DNA of 64,000 bases from Bifidobacterium breve (GTDB lineage: Bacteria > Actinomycetota > Acidimicrobiia > Acidimicrobiales > Ilumatobacteraceae): assembly GCA_945862045.1 (NCBI GenBank), contig CAMAWR010000005.1, positions 1 to 64,000 on the forward strand. Reading direction: 5' to 3'. The position numbers and the translations under genes are program-made. The notes under the pieces are model-generated. The model saw nothing but the letters and a program-made list of their open reading frames with translations, made no database searches and was not told where the DNA came from. Positions 63,776 to 64,000 of the stretch are shown piece by piece. How positions within the stretch are numbered: the stretch's first letter is position 1; every line of letters begins with the position of its first letter.

Positions 63776-64000
63776 TGGTTCACCAGTTCTCGGGCGCGTT
63801 CAAGGTCAGCAGGGCTGTCGACTGACAGCGTGTTGCGGGAATGAGCGATGATCTCGTAGGTCTCAATCGTAATTCCATTCTCCAACAGCCGGAGTTGCTC
63901 GAGTTTCTCCGTTTCCTCGAGACGTGACGGCAATAATTGCGACCAGTTCCGCAAGACATCGACCTGATACCCGTAGATACCAATATGTCCCCAATGAACC
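63772..64000 (-). CDS. kdsB: CMP-Kdo synthetase, 5' part beyond the window edge
   Basis: Only the last 75 residues are visible. They run HIGIYGYQVDVLRNWSQLLP, then SRLEETEKLEQLRLLENG, and finish LSVDSPADLERARELV. This matches the C-terminal end of KdsB (HIGIYAY..., LE-x-x-E-x-LEQLR, VD-T/S-P-x-DLE). It activates Kdo (or 8-amino-Kdo) as the CMP sugar. First gene of a minus-strand run through kdsD, kdsA, the methyltransferase and glycosyltransferases. Confidence 0.9.
   Translation of the reverse strand, partial: VHWGHIGIYGYQVDVLRNWSQLLPSRLEETEKLEQLRLLENGITIETYEIIAHSRNTLSVDSPADLERARELVNQ

Overview
The window is a gene-dense bacterial chromosome segment with no intergenic gap over about 160 bases. 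The gene set points to a high-GC Gram-positive actinobacterium, probably class Acidimicrobiia: a DivIVA-domain coiled-coil protein, a UPF0182 membrane protein, a PDZ-Lon protease of the YlbL type, an LCP-family protein, a PAC2-family protein, a valyl-tRNA synthetase of the short type and a groEL under a CIRCE operator. The taxonomic call is inference; there is no rRNA in the window. Most housekeeping genes are around 55-58% GC where I counted single lines, while several glycan genes are nearer 40%.

Layout. 0-9.3 kb: edge of a secreted protein, acyl-CoA dehydrogenase, cysS divergent from a valS-LCP-plsY-dedA-alanine-racemase-like run. 9.3-20.3 kb: metabolism (kynU/kynA tryptophan catabolism, ung, a sulfatase, L-2-hydroxyglutarate oxidase, the aguA/aguB putrescine pair, glutathione peroxidase, cytidine deaminase, PhyH oxygenase, thymidine kinase). 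20.3-26.5 kb: a minus-strand surface-glycan operon whose first two genes resemble KdnB and KdnA (8-amino-Kdo synthesis), followed by a glycosyltransferase, a NeuB-type synthase, an SpsF-type cytidylyltransferase and an LIC12162-type transferase. 27.2 kb: an initiator tRNA. 27.3-33.8 kb: cell-envelope proteins. 33.8-48 kb: a long plus-strand glycan cluster: KdsC-like phosphatase, a second NeuB-type synthase, Gfo/Idh/MocA oxidoreductase, NeuA-type cytidylyltransferase, SDR, surface-glycan transferase, a CDP-6-deoxyhexose module (rfbF, rfbG, RmlC-like, epimerase), two GT2 enzymes, a DegT-like protein, a FemAB-like protein, a polysaccharide deacetylase and a polytopic polymerase-like protein. 48-58.2 kb: AlkB, GNAT, PAC2, NUDIX, GlnD, a low-GC acyltransferase/SGNH pair, AlaX, GroEL, Lrp. 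58.3-64 kb: an AsnO-like oxygenase, two glycosyltransferases, a methyltransferase and a kdsB-kdsD-kdsA operon running off the right edge.

The most interesting feature is a nearly complete Kdo pathway (KdsD, KdsA, a KdsC-like phosphatase, KdsB) plus the two enzymes that turn Kdo into 8-amino-Kdo, in what otherwise looks like a single-membrane actinobacterium. Kdo is best known from Gram-negative lipopolysaccharide. Together with two NeuB-type synthases and a CDP-sugar module this suggests a ulosonic-acid-rich wall glycopolymer, possibly related to the teichulosonic acids described from other actinobacteria. No IS element, integrase, rRNA or CRISPR array was seen.
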